Assembly: GCA_905212085.1 (NCBI GenBank)
Contig: CAJMDF010000006.1
Span: 1 to 61,464, forward strand
DNA: 61,464 bases
Direction: 5' to 3'
From: an uncultured Clostridium sp.
GTDB taxonomy: Bacteria; Cyanobacteriota; Vampirovibrionia; Gastranaerophilales; Gastranaerophilaceae
The position numbers and the translations under genes were made by a program. Of the stretch, positions 61,427 through 61,464 are shown piece by piece (position 1 is the stretch's first letter; each line of letters opens with the position of its first letter). Under the pieces are notes generated by a model. That model worked only from the letters and a program-made list of their open reading frames with translations, was not told the DNA's origin and did not search any database.

Positions 61427-61464
61427 AAAAACAGCCCCTCTATTTTATATTAATTAATCATATA

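Overview
The window is AT-rich, gene-dense chromosomal DNA from a diderm bacterium. The combination of six dispersed prepilin-like genes with FTLAEVLIT-type N-termini, an AsmA/YhdP-like envelope giant, a PilT ATPase, a partial flagellar/type III export cluster, a four-domain S1 protein and abundant hypothetical Gln/Asn-rich proteins suggests a gut member of Vampirovibrionia/Melainabacteria (Gastranaerophilales), the non-photosynthetic sisters of Cyanobacteria. This placement is inference from gene content; no rRNA is present to confirm it.

Layout. 0-6.3 kb: a prepilin, a U32-family peptidase-like protein, Maf pyrophosphatase, a SEC-C protein and a TPR membrane protein. 6.4-6.8 kb: two tRNA-Pro genes (anticodons GGG and CGG), each preceded by a related short repeat. 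6.8-11.5 kb: a ClC chloride channel/antiporter, a DAACS dicarboxylate symporter, an XRE regulator and two related small exported proteins. 11.6-17 kb: queF-yraN, recF, pilT and lysS. 17-18.6 kb: two tandem prepilins. 18.6-21.1 kb: the overlapping bioF-bioG-bioC operon for pimelate/biotin synthesis. 21.2-23.9 kb: hypotheticals, a truncated prepilin and aroQ. 24.1-27.2 kb: a histidine-kinase-like protein with lost catalytic residues, an orphan CUT1-type ABC ATPase and rubrerythrin. 27.4-31.8 kb: one 1484-residue AsmA-like protein. 31.8-34 kb: a prepilin, yidD and a TPR protein. 34-40.1 kb: flhA, fliH, a fliG-like gene, fliF and fliE read leftward as one cluster. 40.2-43.2 kb: dCMP deaminase, a glycosyltransferase and purH. 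43.3-46.9 kb: a group of coiled-coil and Gly/Ala-rich proteins, two of which share both termini as filament subunits do. 47.1-51.9 kb: rpsA, valS and fabI. 52-57.6 kb: a coiled-coil secreted-substrate-like protein and a 1242-residue haemagglutinin-like exoprotein with a 319-residue Asp-Thr repeat and a C-terminal PilZ-type domain. 57.9-61.4 kb: a polysaccharide flippase, rimO and another prepilin.

The most unusual observations are these. (1) Two prepilin genes each have a good ribosome-binding site and ATG followed by a run of exactly ten C/G bases, and both sit one base short of reading into the pilin, which looks like poly-C phase variation (both OFF). (2) An exported adhesin-like protein ends in a domain carrying both c-di-GMP-binding motifs of PilZ, which normally work in the cytoplasm. 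(3) A pair of short and long proteins share N- and C-terminal helical motifs around a variable insert, the design of flagellin/needle-type subunits, in the same region as the flagellar-type export genes. (4) A histidine kinase lacks its phospho-acceptor His and its N-box Asn.

No transposase, prophage, CRISPR array or rRNA was seen.
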